Shown here: piece after piece, positions 7,093 to 15,771 of the stretch
Numbering within the stretch: the stretch's first letter is position 1
Layout of the letters: each line of letters opens with the position of its first letter
Source of the DNA: an uncultured Bacteroidales bacterium
Lineage (GTDB): Bacteria; Bacteroidota; Bacteroidia; Bacteroidales; UBA3824
Assembly (NCBI GenBank): GCA_937877455.1
Contig: CALFIU010000101.1
Location: forward strand, 1-29,662
Length of the DNA: 29,662 nucleotides
Reading direction: 5' to 3'
Notes under the pieces: generated by a model
What the model was told of the DNA's origin: nothing
Databases searched by the model: none
What the model saw: the letters and a program-made list of their open reading frames with translations, nothing else
Translations under genes and position numbers: made by a program

Positions 7093-7875
7093 ATGATAGG
7101 TATATATAAAATAACTAATAAAGTTAATGGCAAATCTTATATCGGACAATCTGTTAACATCGAGAAACGATTGGCAAATCACAAAGCAACCGCGAGTAAA
7201 ATAAAAGACCATTGTTACGATTATCCACTTTACAGAGCATTTAGAAAATATGGATTTGAAAATTTTGAATTTGAAATTTTGGAAGAATGTTTAAACGAAC
7301 AATTAGATGAAAAAGAAAGATTTTGGATTTCATATTTTAATACATTGAAAGACGGATATAACCAAACGTTTGGTGGCGATGGTTCTTTTAATAGATTGGA
7401 TTACAAAAAGTTAGAACAAATAGATTTATTGCTTGAAAAATCAAATTTAAAAATGAGCGATATTGCAAAAAAAATTGATATTTCGGAAGAAATGATACAA
7501 GGGATAAATACAGGAAGATATTGGAATAGAATTGATATAGACTATCCAATCAGAAAACACAATATTAAATCGAATAGAATTGTTGCAGATAAATCATCAA
7601 AATTCATTTGTAAAAAATGCGGTGGCATTAAAAAATCAAATACTGGTGATTTATGTGTTGACTGTTATAGAGAAGAGCATAAATCAAAAAGACCTTCTTA
7701 TGTCGAGTTGAAACATAAATTGCTTGATGAAAATAATAATTATATTTCATTAGGAAAATATTATGGGGTTACTGATAACGCTATTAGAAAATGGTGTTTG
7801 TACTATGGCTTGCCAACAAAGAAAAAGGAGTTAAAGCAATTTAGATTGGAGAACAAATATTCGGATGTAGCTTAA
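7093..7875 (+). CDS. GIY-YIG homing endonuclease in tRNA array
   Basis: A freestanding homing endonuclease of 260 residues. The GIY-YIG nuclease domain is at 1-95: GIYKITNKVNGKSYIGQS carries both signature tripeptides, followed by R26 (family arginine) and, near 76, the glutamate of EKERFWI. A likely helix-turn-helix (LKMSDIAKKIDISEEMIQ) lies near 117-134, and a four-cysteine zinc finger (CKKCGG...CVDC) near 172-191 would contact DNA. A second helix-turn-helix-like segment ends the protein. GGAGGT is upstream at a somewhat long distance from the ATG. The last five codons lie inside the tRNA-Pro gene on the same strand, which suggests insertion between tRNA genes. No sign of an intron around it. 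Confidence 0.88.
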   Translation: MIGIYKITNKVNGKSYIGQSVNIEKRLANHKATASKIKDHCYDYPLYRAFRKYGFENFEFEILEECLNEQLDEKERFWISYFNTLKDGYNQTFGGDGSFNRLDYKKLEQIDLLLEKSNLKMSDIAKKIDISEEMIQGINTGRYWNRIDIDYPIRKHNIKSNRIVADKSSKFICKKCGGIKKSNTGDLCVDCYREEHKSKRPSYVELKHKLLDENNNYISLGKYYGVTDNAIRKWCLYYGLPTKKKELKQFRLENKYSDVA

Positions 7876-7933
7876 TTGGTAAAGCACACGCTTTGGGAGC
7901 GTGGGGATATGCGTTCAAATCGCATTATCCGAA
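7861..7933 (+). tRNA. tRNA-Pro (anticodon TGG)
   Basis: The acceptor stem TCGGATG pairs with TATCCGA (last pair G-T). The D-arm is GCTT/AAGC, the anticodon stem CACGC/GCGTG encloses TTTGGGA (anticodon TGG), and the T-arm is ATGCG/CGCAT with loop TTCAAAT. The discriminator is A. The first 15 bases overlap the end of the GIY-YIG gene. Confidence 0.92.
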
Positions 7934-7934
7934 C

Positions 7935-8010
7935 TGCGGAATAGAGAAGTCTGGTCTATCTCGTTAGCCTCATAAGCTAAAAATCGTGGGTTCAAATCCC
8001 ACTTCCGCTA
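7935..8010 (+). tRNA. tRNA-Met (anticodon CAT; Ile2 not excluded)
   Basis: It starts one base after tRNA-Pro. The acceptor stem TGCGGAA/TTCCGCT has a T-T mismatch at the first pair; positions 8-9 are TA. The D-arm is GAGA/TCTC, the anticodon stem TTAGC/GCTAA encloses CTCATAA (anticodon CAT), and the T-arm is GTGGG/CCCAC. The anticodon stem lacks the three G-C pairs of initiators, so elongator Met, or Ile with a lysidine-modified anticodon, is expected. Confidence 0.88.
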
Positions 8011-8034
8011 TTTCAAATAACCATGCACCGTTCT

Positions 8035-8060
8035 GTGTAATACGAAATTACACCAGAGGA
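8035..8060 (+). promoter_or_regulatory. Hairpin abutting the lysin ribosome binding site
   Basis: GTGTAAT (8035-8041) and ATTACAC (8047-8053) form a perfect 7-bp stem with a 5-base loop. It ends one base before AGAGGA (8055-8060), the ribosome binding site for the lysin ATG at 8067. It could affect translation or mark the mRNA 5' end after tRNA-Met is released. Confidence 0.4.
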
Positions 8061-8066
8061 ATAACT

Positions 8067-9872
8067 ATGAAAATATGCACTACGGAACAAGAATATATAA
8101 ATGAAATTGCAAGTTCTGTACAAAGAGTTTGTAAACGATACGGTTATATTCCATCCGTTTTAATTGGTCAAAGTTGCTTAGAAAACGGATATGGAATTCG
8201 TTCTTATTGGGATAATCCACAGATCGAAGCGCTTCTCACATATAACAATATGGTTGGCATAAAGAGCGAGCTTCTAAATAAGAGTTGGGATGAATATACA
8301 GTATGGACAGGCGAAAGTCTTACTAAACAAACACCAGAAGTATATAACGGAAAACAAGTTACAATCACTGATAATTTCAGAAAGTATGACGCAATAGAAA
8401 GGGCGTTTGCAGATTTTCTCTTGTTTATAACATATGCATCAAATTATGGTAAAGGTGGAACTCCGAAATACGGAACTGCTGTAACATCTTTAAAAGACCC
8501 TGAAGCGTTAATAAAGAAAGTAAATGCTCTTGGTTATGCTACTGGTACAACATACGCGACAAATGTGATGAAGATAGTAAATAAGCATAACCTAATAAAA
8601 TATGACGATTTATCTAATGTCGAGCCAACAATATATACGCCGGGTTACAAAGATACCTCGTCTACGACAACAACCAAAAACACAGCAAGCAATATCGTAA
8701 CTTTAACTAAGAAAACAATAAATGATATTACTTCACGTAATAAATCACAAATTCCTGCGTCAAGAGGTAGTAATCCGATTAAATTTATTGTTTGTCATTA
8801 TTTAGGAGTTCCAAATGCAGACAATCCAGATCTCTATGGTGGCGGTTATGGCGGTCATTACAATATTCAAAGAGATGGACAAATATTTTTAGCGGCAAAT
8901 CCTAAAACTGATGTTGTATGGCAATGTGGTGGTGGTTTACAAGGAAGTGGTGGACATTCATTCTATCAGGTTTGCACAAACTATAATTCAATTGGAATTG
9001 AATGCGGTGTATGTTACACGGATACTTCAGCCAAAGATGGCGATGGCGACAATAATAAATGGTATTTCACAGAAACAACACAGAAATCATTGGTGTACTT
9101 GGTAAGCAAGTTAATGGATGAGTATAACATATCTATAGATCATGTTATTCGCCATTATGATGTTACAGGAAAAATATGCCCTAATCCGTATGTGAAAAAC
9201 AATGGGTTAAATGGAAATTGGACTTGGGACGAGTTTATCAACAATGTTAAACAATATAGAAGCAATGGAACTATTACTATTCCAAATAAGTCTGCTAATC
9301 CATTTGTTAGCACAACAACCAAGAAAGAAACTTCTTCATCAAGGTCATACTTACAAAAAGGCGATAAAGGTGAAGATGTAAAACAAATGCAGATGATGTT
9401 GATAGCGTGCGGTTATTCTTGCGGATCATGTGGCGCTGATGGCGATTTTGGCAGTGGAACTTTAAGTGCGTTGAAATCTTTTCAAACAGATCAAAAGTTA
9501 ACGGTTGACGGGTTATATGGTGTGAATACTAAAAACGCTTTAACGGCGATGTATGAAGCTAAAACATCATCAACCACAGCAAAAAGCAACACTGTTTTTA
9601 ATGGGTTGGATTACTCCCCTGTTTACAATTATTCATATTATAAAAAGAAATACGATGATTTAAAGAAAGCATTCGGGAGTGATGAGAAAGCTTACTTCAA
9701 TCATTTTTGTGTATATGGAATGAAGGAAGGAAGGCAAGCATCATCTTCTTTTAATGTTCAGAATTATAAAGCAAGATATTCAGATTTGAGGAAAGTGTTT
9801 GGAAATAATTTACCTTTATATTACAAGCACTATCTTGAATTCGGAATATCAGAAAAACGGAATGCAAAATAG
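8067..9872 (+). CDS. Endolysin: glucosaminidase + amidase + peptidoglycan-binding + C-terminal repeats
   Basis: A 601-residue multidomain lysin that should degrade host peptidoglycan. Residues ~5-180 are a GH73 (FlgJ-like) glucosaminidase with catalytic E39 in SCLENGYG. Residues ~235-395 are an N-acetylmuramoyl-L-alanine amidase of the Amidase_2 type with zinc ligands H244 (VCHYLG), H363 (IRHYDVTG) and C371. Residues ~428-495 form a peptidoglycan-binding domain (KGDKGEDVKQMQ, DGDFG, VDGLYG). Residues ~515-601 hold two ~43-residue repeats of the type YYKKKYDDLKKAFG...HFCVYGMKEGR. The open frame extends upstream to 7986, but that would start inside tRNA-Met; AGAGGA before 8067 decides the start. 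No signal peptide and no holin gene are seen nearby. Confidence 0.92.
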   Translation: MKICTTEQEYINEIASSVQRVCKRYGYIPSVLIGQSCLENGYGIRSYWDNPQIEALLTYNNMVGIKSELLNKSWDEYTVWTGESLTKQTPEVYNGKQVTITDNFRKYDAIERAFADFLLFITYASNYGKGGTPKYGTAVTSLKDPEALIKKVNALGYATGTTYATNVMKIVNKHNLIKYDDLSNVEPTIYTPGYKDTSSTTTTKNTASNIVTLTKKTINDITSRNKSQIPASRGSNPIKFIVCHYLGVPNADNPDLYGGGYGGHYNIQRDGQIFLAANPKTDVVWQCGGGLQGSGGHSFYQVCTNYNSIGIECGVCYTDTSAKDGDGDNNKWYFTETTQKSLVYLVSKLMDEYNISIDHVIRHYDVTGKICPNPYVKNNGLNGNWTWDEFINNVKQYRSNGTITIPNKSANPFVSTTTKKETSSSRSYLQKGDKGEDVKQMQMMLIACGYSCGSCGADGDFGSGTLSALKSFQTDQKLTVDGLYGVNTKNALTAMYEAKTSSTTAKSNTVFNGLDYSPVYNYSYYKKKYDDLKKAFGSDEKAYFNHFCVYGMKEGRQASSSFNVQNYKARYSDLRKVFGNNLPLYYKHYLEFGISEKRNAK

Positions 9873-9914
9873 TTGATATTATAAAATTAGTTGAAATAAA
9901 GTGAGGTGCGCATA

Positions 9915-10817
9915 TTGGCAAGATCAGATATTTTACCAGTACGCGAGATAGAATATCGGTGCGATAAATGCAAAAGAGTTGATAATAGACCAACTAACTT
10001 TTATCGAAGCAATAGTACGTTATACGACAATAACGGCTATCTGCCAATATGTAAAGATTGTCTCGCGCAGTTATATAATAAATACTTATTAAATTTCCAT
10101 GATATTCATAAGGCTATTAAAAGATTATGTATGGCTTTTGATTTGTATTATAGTGATTCTATCGTTGACGCTTGTTTAAAAAAATCAAAAGCGGCAACGC
10201 CTTCAATTGGCGATTATATGAAAAAATTAAATATGTCACAATATAAAGGAAAAACTTTCGACAATACTATTGACGAAGGCTTTATTTTTGATATTGATGA
10301 TGACGTTATGATACCGTCAGACGAAGAAATAAAACCTGTTACTACAATTCCAGATTCGGTAAGAATGAGATGGGGATCAGGTCTATCAGATGACGATTAT
10401 AAAACATTAGAAGAACACTATAAATATTTAAAGAAAGCCAATCCAGATTTTGATAGCAACCAAGAAATCTTTATCATGGATTTATGCCAGACAAAGATGC
10501 AACAAACACGAGCAATGATGGCTGGCAGAACTGATGATTATATTAAATTGACTGAATCATATAGAAAAACGTTCTCACAGGCTGGACTAAAGACAACGCC
10601 AGATGTTGCTGAGTCAAACAACGAAAGCTGGGGAACATGGATAGGCATGATAAGTAAGTATACACCAGAGGAATACTATAAGGATAAAACTTTATATAAA
10701 GACTTCGATGGCATTGGTGACTACTTTAAACGATTTGTATTAAGACCTTTACAGAATCTGCAATTAGGAACAACCGATAGAGATAAAGAATTCTTTGTAA
10801 GTGATGAAGAGGAATAA
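9915..10817 (+). CDS. Putative terminase small subunit / zinc-finger protein
   Basis: A 300-residue protein directly before the large terminase; its stop overlaps the terminase ATG by one base. Near the N-terminus CDKC and CKDC, about 30 residues apart, form a likely zinc finger. The remainder is acidic and helical. Position and length suggest the DNA-recognition subunit that feeds phage DNA to the terminase motor, but I see no family motif that proves it. A GTG at 9906 is in frame, but it is part of the AGGTG ribosome binding site (9904-9908), so the TTG at 9915, six bases downstream, is the better start (MARSDILPVREIEY). Confidence 0.6.
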   Translation: MARSDILPVREIEYRCDKCKRVDNRPTNFYRSNSTLYDNNGYLPICKDCLAQLYNKYLLNFHDIHKAIKRLCMAFDLYYSDSIVDACLKKSKAATPSIGDYMKKLNMSQYKGKTFDNTIDEGFIFDIDDDVMIPSDEEIKPVTTIPDSVRMRWGSGLSDDDYKTLEEHYKYLKKANPDFDSNQEIFIMDLCQTKMQQTRAMMAGRTDDYIKLTESYRKTFSQAGLKTTPDVAESNNESWGTWIGMISKYTPEEYYKDKTLYKDFDGIGDYFKRFVLRPLQNLQLGTTDRDKEFFVSDEEE

Positions 10818-12655
10818 TGGCTAAATATATTACAAAGAAATCAAAGAATATTTCTGAACTTGCAGATGAACGCCAAAGGAATCTATACAAAAAAATGCCA
10901 AGTGGTCATTTTCTGAATAATCAGGAAAATATGCACCATGTATTATTGTGGAACACATTTTTCAGGAGAAATCTTCATAGATTTGCTAAAGACTTTTTAG
11001 GAATAAACTTACATATATATCAGTCAATTATCTTATATATGATGAGCATTAGTCAGTTATGTGTGATTATCGCGTGTCGTGCAGCGGCTAAGTCACTCGT
11101 CATTTCCATTTATGCGGTATGCGTTTGTATACTGCGCCCTTATTCTGAAGTCGTAATAAGTTCAGCAACACGAGGGCAATCTGCTTTGCTTGTGAAGGAT
11201 AAAATACAGAAGTTTCTAATGAATAATTATCCTATGGTTTATTCAGAAATTGAAAGTATAAAAACATCACAAGATGAAGTAATAATCATGTTTAAGAGCA
11301 AAAGCCAGATAAAGGTTGTTACCGCCAGTGAAAATGGTCGTGGTAACAGATCGACTGTTCTTATTCGTGAAGAATTTAGACAAATAAACAAATATGTTGA
11401 TGACAGTATCTTATCGCCCTTCCAAGTTATCAGGCAAGCGCCGTATGTCACATCTGGAAATTATGCAAATATTCCAGATGCGATAGACGAACCAGTTGAT
11501 ATTTATATATCATCAAGCTGGTTAGATAATGGTCATTGGATGTGGAGTTTAGTAGACCAAGCATATAAAGAGTCTTTTTCAAGTGATAAATCAATGTTAC
11601 TTGCTTTTGATGAATCTATAGTGCTAAAGCACGGCATAAAGAGTTTATCACAGTTACGCAAGGAGAAAAAGAAGCAAGACCCATTAACATGGCGCATTGA
11701 ATTTTTGAATGAAAGAGTTAAAGAAAACACATCTGCATATTTTACATATTCTATGCTCCAACAAAACCAGAGGTTAAAGAAGCCATTCTATCCAAGAGAT
11801 AACACGGATGTTCGAGTAGGCAAGAAAAATAAATTCGATATTCCAAAACAAAAAGGAGAGATCCGAGTGGTTTGTTGTGATATGGCGTTTGTTGAAAATA
11901 AGAAAAATGATAATTCAATCTTTTCATGTGGACGTTTAATACCTGAATATACAAGATATAAACGTGATACGGATGATGAAGATAAGCAGATAAACAATGG
12001 ATATAGGATTCTCCTTCCATATATGGAGTCAGTGCAAGGTGGTGACACTTTGAAACAAGCGTTGAGAATCAGGCAATTATACGAAGATTTTGATGCGGAT
12101 TATATTGTACTTGATTTGCGAAATGCGGGAATCTCAATTTTTGACATGCTTGCAAACATTATGTATGATGATGAACGCGATATTGAATATACACCATTGA
12201 CATGTATGAATGATGAAAACATTGCTAACAGAATTAGATTTGAAGGCGCAGAAGAAAGAATATTTGTGATTAACGCTTCGCAGAAACTTAACAGCGACAT
12301 AGCAATCAATTTCCGTCATTATCTTGTTGACAAAAAAATAGATTTGCTTATTCCGTTTCAAGAGGCGCAAGAAGAAATACTTTCACAAATTCCAGAATAT
12401 ATTGAAGCTCCATCTGCTGATGACCAGATATTTTATGAAAGTCCATTTTTGGAAACACAAGCTTTAATATCTGAAACTACAGAATTAACATATGAAAAGA
12501 AAGAACAGACTGGCGTGATTGTCGTTAGGGAACAAGGTAATAATCGCAAAGATAGATATACCTCGGTTTCATATTTGTGTTATTTTGCAAACAAATTAGC
12601 ACAAGATTTAAGCACAATAAACGATGATTATAGATACGGTGTATTTGTCAATTGA
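10817..12655 (+). CDS. terL: Terminase large subunit
   Basis: The 612-residue packaging motor and nuclease. The ATPase part has CRAAAKS at 87-93 as Walker A (K92, S93; Ala where Gly is usual), VVISSATRGQS at 112-122, and VLIREEFR at 181-188 as the Walker B region, with E185 where Asp is usual and E186 as the catalytic Glu. The nuclease part shows VVCCDMAF (D355) and IVLDLRNAG (D433), two acidic residues expected for the RNase H-like metal site. It overlaps the preceding gene by one base and precedes the portal gene, the classical packaging order. GAGGA lies just upstream of the ATG. Confidence 0.92.
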   Translation: MAKYITKKSKNISELADERQRNLYKKMPSGHFLNNQENMHHVLLWNTFFRRNLHRFAKDFLGINLHIYQSIILYMMSISQLCVIIACRAAAKSLVISIYAVCVCILRPYSEVVISSATRGQSALLVKDKIQKFLMNNYPMVYSEIESIKTSQDEVIIMFKSKSQIKVVTASENGRGNRSTVLIREEFRQINKYVDDSILSPFQVIRQAPYVTSGNYANIPDAIDEPVDIYISSSWLDNGHWMWSLVDQAYKESFSSDKSMLLAFDESIVLKHGIKSLSQLRKEKKKQDPLTWRIEFLNERVKENTSAYFTYSMLQQNQRLKKPFYPRDNTDVRVGKKNKFDIPKQKGEIRVVCCDMAFVENKKNDNSIFSCGRLIPEYTRYKRDTDDEDKQINNGYRILLPYMESVQGGDTLKQALRIRQLYEDFDADYIVLDLRNAGISIFDMLANIMYDDERDIEYTPLTCMNDENIANRIRFEGAEERIFVINASQKLNSDIAINFRHYLVDKKIDLLIPFQEAQEEILSQIPEYIEAPSADDQIFYESPFLETQALISETTELTYEKKEQTGVIVVREQGNNRKDRYTSVSYLCYFANKLAQDLSTINDDYRYGVFVN

Positions 12656-12669
12656 CGAGGAGGTTATGT

Positions 12670-14310
12670 ATGGCAAATAACAAGAATACTACTTCCTCTT
12701 ATAATAGACGAAGTAACAACAGAAAAAGGACTTATGAGAATAATCAATCTGTTTCAGAAATAAGACAAGATAACAAAAAATATGAGTTTAATGCTTATCG
12801 TTCTTATCGGCTTAATTCGCTCTCTTATTACGGAATGAATATTTTCGATTTTTATAAACCAGAGCAGATACGTGATTTAATTCGCGATCCAATGGGTAAT
12901 AACCAAGTCCTTAGAGAAATTTCGAGGATACTATATGGATGCAATGGTGTATATACAAATACCGTTGACTATATGGTTGCTATGCCGACTCTTGATAATG
13001 TAATTGTGAATTATGGCGATAGTCCACAAAAAAAGAAAAGAAATAAAAAATTGATGGAATCTACGCTTAGAAACATCAAACATAAAGAAATTGTTCGTGA
13101 TGCATTGTTTAGAGGAATGGTTGATGGGATTGCTTTCTATTATTTTGAAACAACTAACAGACCGCTATCTAACGAAAAAATAATGTCTGATTATGACGTT
13201 GATAGAATAGTCGAAATAAATGAGTTAGGGATAAACGCGTCCGTCATTTCTTTGTCACCAGATTACACAAAGATTATCGGTATTAGAAATTCTAACTATC
13301 AGCTCGCCTTTGACTTGTCATATTTTGATAATTGTGAAGGCGAAGAGGCAAAACGTAAATTACGGAAATATCCAAAGGAAATTCGCGATGCTTATAATCA
13401 CGGAAACCATGAACGCTGGGTTGTGCTTGACCCTACAAAAACCATAGTCCATAAGATAAGAAGCAGTAAAGAAGAGCCTTGGGGCAGACCGCTTGTGCTT
13501 GCCGCAATCAATGATATTTTGTATGGAGATTATTTTACTGACACAAAAAGAAATGTGTTAGATGAAATTAATAATAGAATTATCTATCAGACATTCCCTG
13601 AAGGAAAAGACAAAGGTGTTTCTGCGCTCACATTAGATCAACAGCAATATCAACACGATAAAGTGAAGGGTGCTGTAATGAACAAAAATAATCGTGGTGG
13701 CATTTCATTCTTCTCTGTTGCAGCGGGAACAAAGATAAATAGCATTGATGCAAGTAATACAGATATCTTTGATGATAAATATGAATCAAATCTTGGTGAC
13801 AAGATTGCAATGGATTTAGGTATTGCCGCTTCTCTTCTAAATGGCTCTGGTAGTGGGAATTATTCTTCACAGGTAAATAACTTGGAATTATTAAGCTCTC
13901 AGGTATTCCAGTGGATTGACCAGATTGAGGCTGAATTAAATAAATGTATCAATGCGAATATTATCTGTGACAAGAAAAATCGCGCCGAATGTAAATATTT
14001 GCCTACAACATATGTCAATCAAAAAGATATGGTCGCCAATGCAAAAGATTTATATTTACAAGGAAAAGGATCTCTTTCGCTTTGGGCGAGTGCGGCTGGA
14101 ATTTCACCAGAGGTTTATTTTGCTTTACTTGACCAAGAATTAGAAGATAACATCGAAAGTAAGTATCCAGTGCATCAAACGAGCTTCACATACTCGTCTA
14201 ATGACAATAATAAAGCTGGTAGACCTACAGATGATGATAGTTCTAATTATAGCACATTACAGACAAAAGCAAATAATACAAATGGTACTCCTGCGCCGAG
14301 TACACAATAA
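12670..14310 (+). CDS. Portal protein
   Basis: A 546-residue protein placed directly after the large terminase, with the size and layout of phage portals. It opens with a low-complexity polar stretch (about 40 residues), followed by a tyrosine-rich segment, SRILYGCNGVYTNTVDYMVAMP near 95-115 typical of the portal wing and clip, and a Gln/Asn-rich end. Portals form the 12-subunit ring through which DNA enters and the tail attaches. The frame is open from TTG 12652, but GAGGAGG at 12657-12663 sits six bases before the ATG at 12670, which is clearly the start (MANNKNTTSSYN). Call rests on position, size and general resemblance. Confidence 0.85.
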   Translation: MANNKNTTSSYNRRSNNRKRTYENNQSVSEIRQDNKKYEFNAYRSYRLNSLSYYGMNIFDFYKPEQIRDLIRDPMGNNQVLREISRILYGCNGVYTNTVDYMVAMPTLDNVIVNYGDSPQKKKRNKKLMESTLRNIKHKEIVRDALFRGMVDGIAFYYFETTNRPLSNEKIMSDYDVDRIVEINELGINASVISLSPDYTKIIGIRNSNYQLAFDLSYFDNCEGEEAKRKLRKYPKEIRDAYNHGNHERWVVLDPTKTIVHKIRSSKEEPWGRPLVLAAINDILYGDYFTDTKRNVLDEINNRIIYQTFPEGKDKGVSALTLDQQQYQHDKVKGAVMNKNNRGGISFFSVAAGTKINSIDASNTDIFDDKYESNLGDKIAMDLGIAASLLNGSGSGNYSSQVNNLELLSSQVFQWIDQIEAELNKCINANIICDKKNRAECKYLPTTYVNQKDMVANAKDLYLQGKGSLSLWASAAGISPEVYFALLDQELEDNIESKYPVHQTSFTYSSNDNNKAGRPTDDDSSNYSTLQTKANNTNGTPAPSTQ

Positions 14311-14339
14311 AATAATTCTTTTATAAGGATGCAATAAAA

Positions 14340-14492
14340 ATGGTTTTGAAACACGATGATAAATCGGATACAAATACCGAGGATTTTCATTATATTGCAA
14401 CCACCGACAAAGATACTGCTGACAAGTTAAGAAATTTAGGATTCAAGGAAATTGTCGCAGAACGAAATAGGTGGATTTTTGAAAATAAATAA
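14340..14492 (+). CDS. Small 50-residue phage protein
   Basis: A short gene between portal and head protease. The product begins MVLKHDDKSDTN and ends DKLRNLGFKEIVAERNRWIF followed by ENK; the C-terminal half (DTADKLRNLGF...RWIFEN) resembles tiny conserved proteins seen beside portals and capsid genes in clostridial phages. AAGGA lies upstream of the ATG and the base composition is like its neighbours. A strong terminator follows its stop. No function is known to me. Confidence 0.65.
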   Translation: MVLKHDDKSDTNTEDFHYIATTDKDTADKLRNLGFKEIVAERNRWIFENK

Positions 14493-14505
14493 TTTCAATA
14501 TATCA

Positions 14506-14537
14506 AGAGGACAGTTTCACTACTGCCCTCTTTTTAT
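14506..14537 (+). terminator. Intrinsic terminator between portal block and head protease
   Basis: AGAGGACAGT (14506-14515) pairs with ACTGCCCTCT (14522-14531) over 10 positions with a single mismatch, loop TTCACT, followed by TTTTTATAT. It would reduce read-through into the capsid genes or protect upstream mRNA ends. Confidence 0.75.
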
Positions 14538-14565
14538 ATATAAATGTTCACAGGAGGAACTTGAA

Positions 14566-15747
14566 ATGAAGTCTTTTGAACTTTCCAACAAAGTATCAAA
14601 AAACGGTCGCAGACATTTCAAGGTTATACTTCATGAAATTTATCCTGACTCATGCGTGGATGAGAAAAATGGGATTGCAAATCAGTATAACAAAAATGGA
14701 ATTTCTTGGATTAAGGAATATTGCGAAAAAGCACTTCCTACTATTGAAGGAATGAGTTTGCGGTGTGAATTCCTTGACGAAGAAAGAACTTTCCTGAATG
14801 GACATGGGGAAACAGAAATCAAGGATGGATTGCCATTATTTGAGAATGCCGATGTAATCGGTCACTTTGAAAAAGGATACATTACAGACATTGAAACTGA
14901 TGAAGGTATCAAGACCGTTTGTATTGGAGAAGGAACTATTGATGGACTCTGCTATCACAACTTTTGTAAAAAATTAGAAGAGGATATTGATAATGGTAAT
15001 GCTCCATTCGGCAGTGTCGAAATCCTAAAGACTGGTGACAATCCGGGCATTATTTATAAATATGGCTATAAAGAATATGGTCGTATCCCTATGGTCTTTG
15101 AATATTCGGGTTTTGCAATTTTAGGAGTAGAGCCTGCTGATGATACGTCTAAGATACTTGAATTAAACAATGTCAATAAGGAGGACTTAACGATGGGTGA
15201 GAATGAAATCAAAGCTATCGTATCTCAGGTGATTGGCGAGATGAATTCTTCTGCCGAAGAAATTAACAAGATGCGAGAGGAATGCGAACAGAGGATTGCC
15301 GAATCTCAAAATCTCGTAACTGAACTTCAGAACGAAATCAACGAACTGAATCAGAATATCGCCGAACTTGAGGCTAAAGTAACTGCGCTTAATGAAGCCA
15401 ATACTGCTCTTACAACTGAAAAAGAGACACTTACTGGCGAAGTTAATGAACTGAAATCCAATCTTGAAGATGCGCAGAAGAAAGAAAAGATTGGTGAACT
15501 GAACGCTGCTATTGAAGTCTTTACTGATGAGCAGAAAGCTTTTGCACAGGCTGAGATTGACGCGTTCAACGAAAATCCGCTGACAAGCGAAATCAATTCT
15601 GTTGTGGATAAAATTCATGCAGAGATTGGTAAGAAATATATTGAAGAGGCTAAGAAGGCTTCTGAGCATGTAGAAGATGAAGTTGAAGATATTTTCTCAG
15701 AGATCAACGAAAAGAAGGTTTCTGAAGAGGATGTTGACATTTTCTAA
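14566..15747 (+). CDS. Head maturation protease fused to scaffold
   Basis: A 393-residue protein. Residues ~1-190 look like a prohead protease of the herpesvirus-assemblin-like fold: H80 (FLNGHGE), H100 (VIGHFEKG) and FGSVEI with S140 as likely nucleophile. Residues ~210-393 are a long acidic coiled coil (heptads rich in Leu, Glu and Asn, e.g. ELNQNIAELEAKVTALNEAN), as expected for a scaffold that is digested after shell assembly. The frame extends up to 14452, but AGGAGG just before ATG 14566 sets the start (MKSFELSNK). A good internal start at 15193 may give scaffold alone. It lies between portal and capsid genes, which supports the role. Confidence 0.8.
   Translation: MKSFELSNKVSKNGRRHFKVILHEIYPDSCVDEKNGIANQYNKNGISWIKEYCEKALPTIEGMSLRCEFLDEERTFLNGHGETEIKDGLPLFENADVIGHFEKGYITDIETDEGIKTVCIGEGTIDGLCYHNFCKKLEEDIDNGNAPFGSVEILKTGDNPGIIYKYGYKEYGRIPMVFEYSGFAILGVEPADDTSKILELNNVNKEDLTMGENEIKAIVSQVIGEMNSSAEEINKMREECEQRIAESQNLVTELQNEINELNQNIAELEAKVTALNEANTALTTEKETLTGEVNELKSNLEDAQKKEKIGELNAAIEVFTDEQKAFAQAEIDAFNENPLTSEINSVVDKIHAEIGKKYIEEAKKASEHVEDEVEDIFSEINEKKVSEEDVDIF
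15193..15747 (+). CDS. Nested scaffold protein from internal in-frame start
   Basis: Within the protease-scaffold gene, AAGGAGG at 15178-15184 is followed eight bases later by ATG 15193, exactly in frame (codon 210). Translation from here gives 184 residues starting MGENEIKAIVSQVIGEM, which is precisely the coiled-coil part without the protease. This mirrors known nested scaffolds such as lambda Nu3 inside gene C. The ribosome binding site is as good as any in the window, so separate production is likely, but it is inferred from sequence only. Confidence 0.6.
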   Translation: MGENEIKAIVSQVIGEMNSSAEEINKMREECEQRIAESQNLVTELQNEINELNQNIAELEAKVTALNEANTALTTEKETLTGEVNELKSNLEDAQKKEKIGELNAAIEVFTDEQKAFAQAEIDAFNENPLTSEINSVVDKIHAEIGKKYIEEAKKASEHVEDEVEDIFSEINEKKVSEEDVDIF

Positions 15748-15771
15748 TTTGATAATTAGGAGGAAATTACA

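Noticed and set aside
7986..8066. Longer lysin frame starting at 7986
   Set aside because: It would begin inside tRNA-Met and adds 27 residues with no lysin similarity; AGAGGA directly before ATG 8067 decides the start.
14452..14565. Longer head protease frame from 14452
   Set aside because: The upstream part runs through the 50-residue gene and a terminator hairpin; AGGAGG before ATG 14566 is clear.
15187..15669. 160-residue open frame on the minus strand inside the scaffold gene
   Set aside because: It is the shadow of a coiled-coil coding sequence; no ribosome binding site and low-complexity Phe/Leu/Ile composition.
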